Assembly: GCA_947589295.1 (NCBI GenBank) | Contig: CANQBZ010000002.1 | Location: 1-64,000, forward strand | Reading direction: 5' to 3' | Source: an uncultured Akkermansia sp. | Lineage (GTDB): Bacteria; Verrucomicrobiota; Verrucomicrobiia; Verrucomicrobiales; Akkermansiaceae | Length of the DNA stretch: 64,000 bases | Shown here: in pieces, positions 23,429 through 32,653 of the stretch | How the letters are laid out: each line of letters starts with the position of its first letter | Numbering within the stretch: position 1 is the first letter of the stretch | Made by a program: the position numbers and the translations under genes | Notes under the pieces: model-generated | Database searches by the model: none | What the model was told of the DNA's origin: nothing | What the model saw: the letters and a program-made list of their open reading frames with translations, nothing else

Positions 23429-25624
23429 TCAGGTGTTTCGCCTGTAGCCTGGCGCAGAGAGAGCCAACCGACGGCAGAATGCGTAATCCACTCCTCCACC
23501 GGGAAGGGTTGGAATGGCGCGCAATGCTACAATACGCTGCGGCGCATATTGAGAGGCTATACGTTCATTCACGATGGCATAGCGGAGAGTAATCACATCG
23601 TGCGGTCCTACAACCTTGTGCAGAGTGGAAAGAAGCACCACCTGCTCCCCGCGTCCATCGGAGGTTGGGGTACCAACCACAGCGATACGGGGTTCAGCGC
23701 TTATTCGCGGGATGGAGAGAATGTCGGCGAGTATCTCCTCCACCCGAGCATGGGAAATAAGTTCCCCCTCGATATAGGAAAAGCGCTCGCGCGAGCCCCC
23801 CACAACGAGCAGGCCATCTGCCCGAATGCAGCCGATATCCCCCGTGCAAACCCAACGGTTAGTGGACGTGTCCGGAGCGGGCATTCCATCTTGCACAAAA
23901 CCGGAAAAAAGCGGCTCCCCCTTCACCCAAAGCAGGCCCAACTCACCTGTACCGAGCGGGACATCCGGTCGTAAATGATTTGTCACACGCACGGCGAGAC
24001 CCGGCATCACCAGGCCCGCCGTACCCGGGGCACCGGCAGGAACCACATGCGGGCTGGATACCCCGTGCACAGGTGGCGGCATGCTACATGCCACTGGCAT
24101 CGCGCACTCTGGAGGCATGTAACACTCGCAGAGCACAATTTTGTGATCGTGATACGCTTGCTGAGCCACTGCCATGGGCACACGCCCAGCCACCAACACG
24201 TGCCCACCTTCTACAAAATCTCCCGGTTGAGCTACCTCCAAGATACCAGGAATCTGCCGTGGCTCCAGCGTCATGATGGTCGGACTGTACTTGTGCGCAA
24301 GGCCACAAATACGCTTGGCAGCGTCCGATTCCGGATAGGTGATGATGTCCTGCCCATTGAGCAAGGGATACACCAGTCCGAGCATGAACCCGGTTCTGTA
24401 GTAGAACGGCAGAGAACTGAGTACGCGCTTACCGGCCTGCGATCTCAACCGCGAAGCAGCGAGTCGATAGCCCATCATCACCGCATGGTGACTCAGCAAC
24501 ACTCCGCGCACCCCTGCCCCCTCCTCCGGCAAAGAATAAGCCATGAGCGCTTCATCCTGAACAGTAGTGACAGGCACATCCATCCACGATGCCAAGCGCC
24601 GCCATCCCAGACGTCCCACCAAGTACTCTTTGACGAGCTGAAAGGAGAGGCCCGAAGACGTCAACATCTCCTCAACAAAGAGAATATCCCGGGAAGGCGG
24701 CCACGGAAAGTCCGGCTGCTTCTGCATGAAATTGCTCCCCGTGATAAAGTGCGTGAGCTCCGCCTGTTCCGCGATACTGCGGAATATGGCTTTTGAGGAG
24801 TTGTAATTGATATTGACCGGAGAAATACCCGCCAGCATGCACGCCACATTGGCAATAATACTCAGCCGCCCCGGCGGCAAGATGATCCCCATGCGACGCG
24901 TGAGGGTGTTCTTGCGCAATCGACGCGCCAAGGGCGCCGCCAGTGTCAATAACCGGCGGTAGCTCATGCTCTGCTCGTTAACTCCATCTATAATGACGGC
25001 GCGCGGGTGCGCCGTGAGACTGCACAGCAGGGCGCTGCCCAATGTTTCTTCCTGCACGTGAGTCACATTGGCTACGCAGCGACACGCCTCCAGCGCCCAC
25101 GCAGCATGCAACCGCTCTGCGGAGTCTCCACTGGGAATAAAGGCTGAGAGAAAACTCACCACAGCCTGCTCGTAGGGCTGCTCACTCGTGAGCAAGGCCG
25201 CCTCACCCGGCTTCCCGTACATACCCGCATAAACGGGCAGCACAAGCTTGTCGTACTCCTTCAGAAGGTACTGCAAGATGCACATAGGCACGTCTGCGAT
25301 GTACGCGCCGGGCTGCTCCTGATGCCCCGGTAAAAGAACCACGTGCCGACCGCTCTCCAACTTTGCATTCACCTGCTCCGCGAGGGTCTCATGATTTCCT
25401 CGCGCAGCTGAGAAAAGAATACCCTGCGATCCCTCGCGGCTCACTTGCGTCATGAGCTCTGGGCTCGGCCTTAGCGTGTCCTCTACTAGCCAAGCTATTT
25501 TTTCCATCCCCCCCAACGACTCCACCAACACGCGCAATACGGTGCCATCCACTCGATTCGGAATAACCAGAACGGGTTTTTCGGGCAGTTGGGCAGCTCC
25601 GTTAATGGTGACGGGAGGGGGCAT
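23429..25624 (-). CDS. Aas-like acyltransferase/AMP-ligase fusion with degenerate motifs
   Basis: 731 aa. Residues 1-200 resemble a PlsC-type acyltransferase and 210-731 an acyl-CoA synthetase-like AMP-binding domain, the architecture of Aas (2-acylglycerophosphoethanolamine acyltransferase/acyl-ACP synthetase). Key motifs are eroded. The HX4D motif is replaced by IPNRVDGTVL (residues 21-30) and FPEGT by LLPGHQEQPG. The ligase P-loop (normally TSGSTGxPKG) reads AYSLPEEGAGVRGVLLSH (residues 362-379). Near the C-terminus TGDIG is kept but the lysine-containing GRxKxxIKxxG region reads VGGSRERFSYIEGE. It might be inactive, use another chemistry, or be a lipid-binding scaffold. Own promoter upstream; not fused to an MFS transporter. 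Confidence 0.75.
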   Translation of the reverse strand: MPPPVTINGAAQLPEKPVLVIPNRVDGTVLRVLVESLGGMEKIAWLVEDTLRPSPELMTQVSREGSQGILFSAARGNHETLAEQVNAKLESGRHVVLLPGHQEQPGAYIADVPMCILQYLLKEYDKLVLPVYAGMYGKPGEAALLTSEQPYEQAVVSFLSAFIPSGDSAERLHAAWALEACRCVANVTHVQEETLGSALLCSLTAHPRAVIIDGVNEQSMSYRRLLTLAAPLARRLRKNTLTRRMGIILPPGRLSIIANVACMLAGISPVNINYNSSKAIFRSIAEQAELTHFITGSNFMQKQPDFPWPPSRDILFVEEMLTSSGLSFQLVKEYLVGRLGWRRLASWMDVPVTTVQDEALMAYSLPEEGAGVRGVLLSHHAVMMGYRLAASRLRSQAGKRVLSSLPFYYRTGFMLGLVYPLLNGQDIITYPESDAAKRICGLAHKYSPTIMTLEPRQIPGILEVAQPGDFVEGGHVLVAGRVPMAVAQQAYHDHKIVLCECYMPPECAMPVACSMPPPVHGVSSPHVVPAGAPGTAGLVMPGLAVRVTNHLRPDVPLGTGELGLLWVKGEPLFSGFVQDGMPAPDTSTNRWVCTGDIGCIRADGLLVVGGSRERFSYIEGELISHARVEEILADILSIPRISAEPRIAVVGTPTSDGRGEQVVLLSTLHKVVGPHDVITLRYAIVNERIASQYAPQRIVALRAIPTLPGGGVDYAFCRRLALSAPGYRRNT

Positions 25625-25638
25625 TTCTTAACGCCCGT

Positions 25639-25667
25639 AGTGTACCACAAAGCTCCCCCGCTTGCAA
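25639..25667 (-). promoter_or_regulatory. Promoter of the Aas-like gene
   Basis: Minus strand: TTGCAA, 17 nt, TACACT, then 14 nt to ATG 25624, giving a leader of about 7-8 nt. It separates this gene from the upstream dcw-linked metallo-hydrolase gene, whose stop is at 25799. Confidence 0.55.
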
Positions 25668-25798
25668 CTATCTATTGATGACGATGCAAACGTATTTGGT
25701 AACGCGTTTGCCGCTCACGACATGCGAATTGTCAATCATGTGCGCCTTGCGCGGATTGGCATGCATCGAGCTATCCTGTCGGGGAGTGCTCACTTCGC

Positions 25799-27178
25799 TC
25801 AGCTCGACAGTTTGTGCCTGCGACCCGGCAGCGGTCTGGAAATGGTCACCCCCTTGGACATGTAGCGGGTCAGTTCCTGATGCATCTGCCGCTGCGCAGC
25901 TTCATCGCCGTGGACCAGCAGGATTTCCCTAGGGTTGAGAGCGCGCGCATAATTCAGCAGGGCAGTGCGAGGTGCATGACCGGAAAAATCGAAACTTTCA
26001 ATGCGGCAGTTCACCCTGTAGGCCTGCCCTGCAGTCGGGTCTTCACCCAATCGCACATTACCGCCGGGGGTGGCGGTCTTGATACGCGCCGCCGGACTAT
26101 CCGGATCGCTGTACCCAACAAACAGAATGGCATCATTCGGATGGGGCAGAATTTGAGCCGCCAGTTTATTGGACAGGGTATGTGGGCTCATCATGCCGCT
26201 GGAAACCAGATAGATGTTGCCCGGACTCACGCGCAACGGTCCGTCCGTCTCCCTAGGCAAGGGCACAGTCTCCACGGCTGCACGTACAAGCAAGCCGGGA
26301 TGCAAGCGCGGGGTATCGTAGGTCGTACGGTCGTACACGCCGGTTACCTTGGCACCCAAACCACCGCTGTAAATCGGCGCATCGGGGATACGTCCGCTAT
26401 CGCGCATTTTACCAATCTCGTAGAGCAACTCCTGGGTTTTGCCGAGGGCAAAAACTGGGATGAGCACGGCACCACCACCCGACAATGTTTCGCGTATAGC
26501 CCTGGCAAAACGATTCATCTCACGCTCGCGCGTGTAGTTGACCGATCGTTCGGTATTGCCATGCGTGCACTCCATGATGAGCACATCCACCCCATCCTCC
26601 GGAAAGGCCGCACCAGGTATCAGGCTCTGATCCTCAAATTGCACATCACCCGTGTAGAAAATACGCATCCCCGCCCGAGTTTCGAGCATCACCCCACAAG
26701 AGCCAAGAATGTGTCCGGCATCGTAGAGCGTGGCGAGCATATCCCCACTACGTCCCACACGAAAACTCTCCTCGTATGGTCGGGTCACCCACTTATTGGC
26801 GGCGTGATCCAACTCGCCATGGCTAAAGAAAGGATATTCTACAACGCCATCGTACAGTCTTTTCGCCGTCATCACATTCACGGAATTGTGCAACATCACA
26901 CGCCCTATCTCCGCCGTTGCTCGCGTCATCACGACTTCCGCTTGTGGGAACTTCTCCTGCAACACCGGCAGCGCGCCAATGTGGTCCAAATGCGCGTGCG
27001 ACACGATGATGGCCTGAAGGTCTACATCCTCCAGCAGCTCAAAACGAGGTTTGGACTCCTCACCAATCTTTTTGGGGTGTACTCCAGCATCCAGAACCAC
27101 ACTGGTCGTGCCGTCCTGGATGAGATAGCAATTCGCGCCTATCTCCATGGCGCCTGTCAGGTTAGTGAAACTCGTCAT
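25799..27178 (-). CDS. Metallo-beta-lactamase/beta-CASP RNA hydrolase
   Basis: 459 aa. Metallo-beta-lactamase fold with zinc motif SHAHLDHIGALPVL, further ligands in YDAGHILGSCG and FYTGDVQFED, a beta-CASP insert (VLIPVFALGKTQELLYEI, then VSSGMMSP) and the C-terminal SFDFSGHAPRTALLNY and LVHGDEAAQRQM signatures. This is the CPSF73/YSH1-like (not RNase J) group, expected to cut RNA endonucleolytically or exonucleolytically in the cytoplasm. Its ATG overlaps the murG stop (ATGA), so it is the last translationally coupled member of the dcw operon, an unusual place for an RNA-processing enzyme. The true substrate is unknown. Confidence 0.9.
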   Translation of the reverse strand: MTSFTNLTGAMEIGANCYLIQDGTTSVVLDAGVHPKKIGEESKPRFELLEDVDLQAIIVSHAHLDHIGALPVLQEKFPQAEVVMTRATAEIGRVMLHNSVNVMTAKRLYDGVVEYPFFSHGELDHAANKWVTRPYEESFRVGRSGDMLATLYDAGHILGSCGVMLETRAGMRIFYTGDVQFEDQSLIPGAAFPEDGVDVLIMECTHGNTERSVNYTREREMNRFARAIRETLSGGGAVLIPVFALGKTQELLYEIGKMRDSGRIPDAPIYSGGLGAKVTGVYDRTTYDTPRLHPGLLVRAAVETVPLPRETDGPLRVSPGNIYLVSSGMMSPHTLSNKLAAQILPHPNDAILFVGYSDPDSPAARIKTATPGGNVRLGEDPTAGQAYRVNCRIESFDFSGHAPRTALLNYARALNPREILLVHGDEAAQRQMHQELTRYMSKGVTISRPLPGRRHKLSS

Positions 27179-28269
27179 AGCGGTTGAACAAGGATACGAG
27201 CTATGTCCTGTGCTGCATTTGGCCGCGCGCAGGAGAGCATGGCTCGTTGCATCGCTTCACGTACCGATGGGTTGAGTACGTGCTGCCGGACAAACTCAAC
27301 AATTTTCAACCGCGTGAGGCCCGCCTGCTCGCAAAGGCAGGCGGCGCCGACTTCTGCAAAGACTTTCGCGTTGTAGAACTGATGATTGTCCGCTGCGAAA
27401 GGATAGGGCACCAGCAAGCAGGCTTTACCGACTACGGAAAGTTCCGTGAGCGTGGACGCGCCACTACGCGCCACCACAGCATCTGCAGCTGCATAGGCCG
27501 CAGGCATATCCGAGCAAAAGCCCAGCACGCGCACATTAGCACACCCCTCCGCAAGATTGGCTACGCGGGACTGATCCGCTTTGCCAGCAATAATCAGGAA
27601 TTGCACATCAGGCAGTTCTTTGGCAGCCTCTACGATCAGCGAGTTTAATTTCTGCGCTCCCTGTGATCCCCCCGTCACCAACAGCAGAGGTCGATCGACC
27701 GGGACTCCTAATGTCTTGCGCGCGGCCGCCGACTGGGGTGCATGCAGCATCTCCTCACGCACCGGAGTGCCAACAACCCGACAATCGCTTCCGGGGAGAT
27801 GCTCAGCTGTTTCCCTCAGTCCAAGCAATACTGCCGTACAAAAACGAGCTGTGAGCCGGTTTGCCCGGCCTGGAATGACGTTTGACTCATGCATATAGGT
27901 GCGCAGCCCCAGCATACGCCCTGCCACGACCGGCGCCAACGATGTGAACCCCCCCATTCCGAGCACAGCTGTCGCTCGCTCGCGTCTGATCAACAGGTAG
28001 CTTCTCCACAGGGTGCATGCAAAGCGGGCCAGGAAGGAGATCATGCGCAGGGAAAAGGTTCTAGGTTTGGCAATGGCTGGCACAGTGCGGAACTCGAGAT
28101 GGGGGTATTTGCGCGACCCCTCTGCATCAACTCCTTTATGGGAAATCAACAGTAAGGGTCGATGTCCGAGCGCCAGCAACTGCTCCGCCACGGCAATGCC
28201 CGGAAACATGTGACCACCTGTGCCGCCGCAGGCAATCACGATGCGTTGGGATTCGGGTGCTTTTTTCAT
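27175..28269 (-). CDS. murG: UDP-GlcNAc--undecaprenyl-PP-MurNAc-pentapeptide GlcNAc transferase
   Basis: Makes lipid II from lipid I at the inner face of the membrane. 364 aa from ATG 28269: N-terminal glycine loop IACGGTGGHMFPGIAVAEQL, second loop GMGGFTSLAPVVAGRML, HESNVIPGRANR, and C-terminal GT28 segments VTGGSQGAQKLN and VVARSGASTLTELSVVGKACLLVPYPFAADNHQ. ATG overlaps the ftsW TGA (ATGA). In many species murC and murB follow; here the next gene is a beta-CASP hydrolase. Confidence 0.97.
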   Translation of the reverse strand: MKKAPESQRIVIACGGTGGHMFPGIAVAEQLLALGHRPLLLISHKGVDAEGSRKYPHLEFRTVPAIAKPRTFSLRMISFLARFACTLWRSYLLIRRERATAVLGMGGFTSLAPVVAGRMLGLRTYMHESNVIPGRANRLTARFCTAVLLGLRETAEHLPGSDCRVVGTPVREEMLHAPQSAAARKTLGVPVDRPLLLVTGGSQGAQKLNSLIVEAAKELPDVQFLIIAGKADQSRVANLAEGCANVRVLGFCSDMPAAYAAADAVVARSGASTLTELSVVGKACLLVPYPFAADNHQFYNAKVFAEVGAACLCEQAGLTRLKIVEFVRQHVLNPSVREAMQRAMLSCARPNAAQDIARILVQPL

Positions 28270-29405
28270 GAGTCCTTGATGAGATGTCTGGGCCAAATGT
28301 CCTGCGGTGTCGCTGGGGTGTAGCGCTGGATGCTGGTGAGTATCCCCACCGACAAAATCGTGAAGATAAGATTAGTGCCGCCGTAGCTGATAAAGGGGAG
28401 GGGTAAGCCGGAATTCGGCAACAGGGATGTGACAACCGCCATGTTGAGTACCGCTGGCCAAAAAATTGTACACACCAGTCCCGTAGCCAACAATCGTCCG
28501 AAGGTATCCTGAGTTTGCAAGGCCAGCATGATGCCAAAAATTGTAAGCAACGTGAAGAGTAAAAGCACTCCCAGTGTGCCCACCAGCCCCCATTCCTCCC
28601 CAATTTCTGCAAAAATAAAATCGGTGTGCGCAAATGGGAGATTGCCAAATTTTTCAATGCCGTCTCCCAGGCCGACTCCAGTTATCCCACCGCGTGCCAA
28701 AGCAAGGATGGAAATCCATTGCTGACGCCCCACACCCTGGCTGAATGCCTGCGGATCAAACCACGCATAGATACGCTCCAGACGGTTATCATTTCCGGTG
28801 GCCATATCAAACATGAGCACCATACCCACCAACATGGCCGTAAATAATAGCCAGTTGCGCACCCCCGCCACGTACATCACACAACCGCCGGATACTGCCA
28901 GAGCTGCTGCTGTACCCATATCTTTTTCAAACAATATCAATGCAAGCGGCAATCCAAAAAGCACCCCACCGGGCCACACAAAACCGCGCCAAAAGGTACC
29001 TGGCATTTCTCGGTGCGTGGTGTACCAATCTGCCAGCGTGAGCATTAGGCAAATCTTAGCTACCTCACTGGGCTGAAATGAGAAAATTCCCAGATTAATC
29101 CAACGTCTCTCCCCGTTAATCTCCATGCCGACATGCGGCACGTAACAGAGGACAAGCGCACCCACGCACCCCCACCACGCCCAATACACCCATGGCCGCA
29201 TGGATTGGTAACGCACCGTGCTCATTGCGAGAGCCGCAAGCAACCCTACCAACCCAAAGATGCACTGCTTAGTGAGAAACTGCGATGGATCTCCCCCATT
29301 GGGCACATAGGCACATAAACCTGTGCTTGCCACCATCATGATGCCGAGTACCAGCAGGATGGTGAAACACACCCAGATGCCTATAATGCTTAACCGCGAT
29401 GTCAT
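28266..29405 (-). CDS. ftsW: SEDS peptidoglycan glycosyltransferase FtsW
   Basis: Division-specific peptidoglycan polymerase acting with its cognate PBP2b/FtsI. 379 aa with about ten hydrophobic segments. The SEDS signature appears as RRWINLGIFSFQPSEVAKI, the long extracellular loop carries FDPQAFSQGVGRQQWISILALARGGITGVGLGDG and FAHTDFIFAEIGEEWGLVG, and the C-terminus has LPLPFISYGGTNLIF. The position between a LysM protein and murG in the dcw cluster favours FtsW over RodA. It begins 25 bp after the LysM gene stop. Confidence 0.96.
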   Translation of the reverse strand: MTSRLSIIGIWVCFTILLVLGIMMVASTGLCAYVPNGGDPSQFLTKQCIFGLVGLLAALAMSTVRYQSMRPWVYWAWWGCVGALVLCYVPHVGMEINGERRWINLGIFSFQPSEVAKICLMLTLADWYTTHREMPGTFWRGFVWPGGVLFGLPLALILFEKDMGTAAALAVSGGCVMYVAGVRNWLLFTAMLVGMVLMFDMATGNDNRLERIYAWFDPQAFSQGVGRQQWISILALARGGITGVGLGDGIEKFGNLPFAHTDFIFAEIGEEWGLVGTLGVLLLFTLLTIFGIMLALQTQDTFGRLLATGLVCTIFWPAVLNMAVVTSLLPNSGLPLPFISYGGTNLIFTILSVGILTSIQRYTPATPQDIWPRHLIKDS

Positions 29406-29430
29406 GGAGGAGCTTTGGTGTGCGCGTTAC

Positions 29431-30288
29431 TCAACGACTCAAGCGTAATCGCATGCCGGGGCTGATGCGATTTGCGTCCTTGATGCCATTGATGAGCATA
29501 AGCTCTTTCATGGGCACTTTGACCTTGCGCGAAATGCGCGAGAGGGTCTCACCACGCTGTACGACATGCACCTTCCCCGGAGCAGTTGCAGGGCCAGGGG
29601 TCGCATGTGCGACTGGCTGGATTGGTTGCGCAACTGAGGCGTCTCGAGGTGTACGGTGCACAACTGCGCTTCCCGTAGGCACGACCAGATTGTCACCCAC
29701 ACGCGGCTCTGCATCTGCAATTCCGGGATTCGCCGCCCGCAATGCGGCAAGACTGACCGCGTATTGCGCTGCGATGTTCTGCCATGTGTCACCTGTAGCT
29801 ACCATGTGGTAAATAGGTGCGGATGTTGCAGCTGAGGTAACCTCTACAACCTCCTCCGCCACTTCTTCTGCCTCCTCCTCATCTGCCGAGACCGCCTGCG
29901 TGATATGGTTGGAAGCCGCAGAAGAGCCTTGCGTCGCCTGCTGGACAGGGGCTGCTGTGGGAGCCAACACAGGTGGCGGGGTTAGCACAGGTTCTGCCGG
30001 AGTTGGCGGGGCTGCAGGCACCTTATTCGGCGGGGCCGCTGCCAATGGCACCGCGGCCGCACCCCCTTCCCTCACCATGTGCCCGCGGAGCAGTACGCCT
30101 CCGATGATGATGAGATGCAGCATGAGTAAACCTACGATGATGCGCACAATTGTGACGCTGCTGGTGCGATCTTCCACCAATCCGGTATCACTGCGATGCC
30201 GATATCGTTGGATAAGAGAATGGAACAAATGACGTTTGGGCTTTACTCTGCCCAATGTGGGTGTACTGTAGGGGTCTTTCTGTTTCAT
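29431..30288 (-). CDS. Membrane-anchored protein with two LysM domains
   Basis: 285 aa: cytoplasmic basic N-terminus, one membrane span (IVRIIVGLLMLHLIIIGGVLL), a long Ala-Pro linker (AAAPPNKVPAAPPTPAEPVL) and acidic stretch, then two LysM domains (HMVATGDTWQNIAAQYAVSLAALRAANPGI and VHVVQRGETLSRISRKVKVPM). A type II membrane topology would place the LysM repeats in the periplasm on peptidoglycan. It sits between murD and ftsW with 25-29-bp gaps, well inside the wall-synthesis operon, so a role at the division site is a reasonable inference. No catalytic domain is visible. Confidence 0.9.
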   Translation of the reverse strand: MKQKDPYSTPTLGRVKPKRHLFHSLIQRYRHRSDTGLVEDRTSSVTIVRIIVGLLMLHLIIIGGVLLRGHMVREGGAAAVPLAAAPPNKVPAAPPTPAEPVLTPPPVLAPTAAPVQQATQGSSAASNHITQAVSADEEEAEEVAEEVVEVTSAATSAPIYHMVATGDTWQNIAAQYAVSLAALRAANPGIADAEPRVGDNLVVPTGSAVVHRTPRDASVAQPIQPVAHATPGPATAPGKVHVVQRGETLSRISRKVKVPMKELMLINGIKDANRISPGMRLRLSR

Positions 30289-30317
30289 GGTGTTTGTATA
30301 GAGTTGTTGAAATGTGT

Positions 30318-31628
30318 TTACGAGTGAACTTTTTCCTGAACTGAATGGCGAAAATCATCACCACGTTGCGCATAGCTCTTGTATTGGTCAAAGGACGATG
30401 TAGCAGGAGAAAATAGCACCACATCGCCGGCAACAGCATGCTTTGCCGCAGTGTCTACGGCCTCACGTACGGTCCGTACGCGCACAGTCCGGTGCTGGTT
30501 GCCTAGCGTGCGCTCAAGCTGCTCGGCTATTTGCCCGAACACCACACACAGCTTTACCTTACCTTGCATCGTCGGCAACAACGGGGTGTAGTCCAGCCCT
30601 TTATCCTTGCCGCCGATAAGCAGAACGATGGGACGCGACTGCGAACGGATGGCAGCCTCCGTAGAGTGCAGATTGGTGCTTTTTGAATCATTTAACCAAA
30701 GTACACCATGCTGCTCCGCCACAAACTCACAGCGATGATGTGGTGGCTCAAAGTTCGTCAGGGCCGGCACAATCTCGTCATCCTTGAGGCCGACAGCGCG
30801 GCACGCAAGGATGGCTGCCATACAGTTTTCTGCATTGTGCGCCTGCTGCAGGGCTGTGCCTGTTAAGTCCGCCACAGTGGTGTCAATTTGCTTAATGCAG
30901 CAATCTTCATAGCGCAAGAGACCGCTTCCGGCGTAAGCAGAGAACTCTACAATTTTCGGTTTGATAGGCGGTATCTTTTCGCCCACTCGAATGATAGCTA
31001 TCTGTTGCTCATCCATGTTCTCAAAAATGCGTAGTTTAGCCTCGTAATAATCGCTCAGCTTCGTGTAGCGATCCATGTGGTCGGGCGCAAAGTTTAGCCA
31101 TACCGCCACCTCTGGCCGGAAGCTCTGCACAGTCTCTAGTTGGAAGGATGAAATTTCGAGTACAGCAAACTCCGGCTGCGGTTTTTGCAGCGCCACCTCG
31201 CAAAAGGGGTAGCCGTAATTCCCGCAAGCTTTTGCACTGCGTCCCGCCTGGAGCAGGATATGCTCGATGAGCGCGGTCGTCGTAGTCTTACCATTCGTAC
31301 CGGTAATGGCAATGATACGTCCACGGAAGTAGCGGGACGCCAACTCCACCTCGCCGATGATAGGCGCTCCCGCGCAAGTGAAAGCCAGCGCCCACGGCTT
31401 GTCAGCCTCAATCCCCGGAGAAATGACCACCAAGTCCGCTGAATAGCCGCGCGCTTCTTCCTTACTCGCACCCGGCACGAATTCAACTGCCGCATCAGAG
31501 CATACCGCCTCGGGGTCCGAATCAAAGATACACACCCTCGCTGCGCCATGCGCCGCCGCCAAGTGCGCCGCCGCCACCCCGCTTCGACCACAACCCAGCA
31601 CCGCTACTCTCTTGCCTGTTAAATTCAT
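30318..31628 (-). CDS. murD: UDP-N-acetylmuramoylalanine--D-glutamate ligase
   Basis: Adds D-Glu to UDP-MurNAc-L-Ala in the cytoplasm. 436 aa from ATG 31628; the ORF track's extra 22 residues overlap mraY. N-terminal UDP-binding fold VAVLGCGRSGVAAAHLAA, Mur-ligase ATP loop AITGTNGKTTTTALI, LNFAPDHMDRY, and the C-terminal WLNDSKSTNLHSTEAAI with VLLIGGKDKGLDY. ATG overlaps the mraY TGA (ATGA), so it is translationally coupled. Confidence 0.97.
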   Translation of the reverse strand: MNLTGKRVAVLGCGRSGVAAAHLAAAHGAARVCIFDSDPEAVCSDAAVEFVPGASKEEARGYSADLVVISPGIEADKPWALAFTCAGAPIIGEVELASRYFRGRIIAITGTNGKTTTTALIEHILLQAGRSAKACGNYGYPFCEVALQKPQPEFAVLEISSFQLETVQSFRPEVAVWLNFAPDHMDRYTKLSDYYEAKLRIFENMDEQQIAIIRVGEKIPPIKPKIVEFSAYAGSGLLRYEDCCIKQIDTTVADLTGTALQQAHNAENCMAAILACRAVGLKDDEIVPALTNFEPPHHRCEFVAEQHGVLWLNDSKSTNLHSTEAAIRSQSRPIVLLIGGKDKGLDYTPLLPTMQGKVKLCVVFGQIAEQLERTLGNQHRTVRVRTVREAVDTAAKHAVAGDVVLFSPATSSFDQYKSYAQRGDDFRHSVQEKVHS

Positions 31629-32653
31629 ATGAAATAGGATATTGTTTTCATGATCGTTAAAGTCACGACGAGCAGCCCAGCCGCTATAATCCAAGCGCGC
31701 ACACAGACCTGCGTCTCACTCATCCCACACTTTTCAAAATGGTGGTGCAACGGAGCCATCTTGAAGAAACGTCTTCCTTCCCCGTACATGCGTTTTGTAA
31801 TTTTGAACCATATCACCTGGATCACCACTGAAGCAGCTTCCGCCACAAATACACCGGCAAGAACAATGAGCATGAGCTCCATCCCGGTGCAAACGGCCAA
31901 CGTTCCCAATGCGCCGCCGAGCGCCAGCGATCCGGTGTCGCCCATAAACACCTTTGCCGGATGGCAGTTGTACCACAAGAATCCCGTGCATGCCGCCAGC
32001 ACAGCGATCGAAAATGCCGACAATCCGGCATGGCCACTTCCGTCGTACATCAGAAAGAACATTACTGCCGGTATCATACAACCGCTAGCCAAGCCATCCA
32101 AACCATCCGTCAGGTTCACTGCATTGGAGGTGGCAATGATGGTGAGGATTGCCAGCGGGACGAAGAGCCATCCGATGTGAACCCACCCGTAAAAGGGAAT
32201 GGCGATACTGCAGACGCTCTCATCCGTGCAATAGAGATAAACTGCGCAAAACGCTGCGACAAACGTTTGCAGCATAATTTTAAACCACCCATTTACACCA
32301 TCACTGGTGTGTCTTTTTATCTTGGCGTAGTCATCCAAAAAGCCGAGAAAAGCCGTGACAAGAACAACGAGCAGCACACACTGCACTCGCACGTCTGCCA
32401 ATGGGAGGAAGAGCAAGGCGTAGACAAGCACCGCGCCGATAAGCAGCAAACCCCCCATCGTCGGCGTACCGGCCTTTCCCGCATGATCCGGCGCGTGCAC
32501 GTTGCCATGTGCCGCGCGCACCGGTTGTCCTGCTTTCAGTTCCTGCAGCTTCCGGATGCTCCACGGACACAATGCCAGCACCAGAACCAGCGGCACCACA
32601 AGCGCCGCTATTCTCACTAGCGCCTCATTCATGGTAAATAGATCGTTCAGCAT
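31625..32653 (-). CDS. mraY: Phospho-N-acetylmuramoyl-pentapeptide-transferase
   Basis: Transfers phospho-MurNAc-pentapeptide to undecaprenyl phosphate, making lipid I. 342 aa with about ten membrane spans. Signature stretches: GTPTMGGLLLIGAVLVYAL near the N-terminus, GFLDDYAKIKRHTSDGVNGW with the Asp pair, NAVNLTDGLDGLASGC, and GDTGSLALGGALG; the C-terminal MAPLHHHFEKCGMSE is the HHH cytoplasmic loop. Its start overlaps the murF stop by 7 bp. Confidence 0.97.
   Translation of the reverse strand: MLNDLFTMNEALVRIAALVVPLVLVLALCPWSIRKLQELKAGQPVRAAHGNVHAPDHAGKAGTPTMGGLLLIGAVLVYALLFLPLADVRVQCVLLVVLVTAFLGFLDDYAKIKRHTSDGVNGWFKIMLQTFVAAFCAVYLYCTDESVCSIAIPFYGWVHIGWLFVPLAILTIIATSNAVNLTDGLDGLASGCMIPAVMFFLMYDGSGHAGLSAFSIAVLAACTGFLWYNCHPAKVFMGDTGSLALGGALGTLAVCTGMELMLIVLAGVFVAEAASVVIQVIWFKITKRMYGEGRRFFKMAPLHHHFEKCGMSETQVCVRAWIIAAGLLVVTLTIMKTISYFI

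Noticed and set aside
25814-27187. 457-codon plus-strand ORF
   Set aside because: Antisense to the beta-CASP hydrolase gene, whose zinc motifs are intact.
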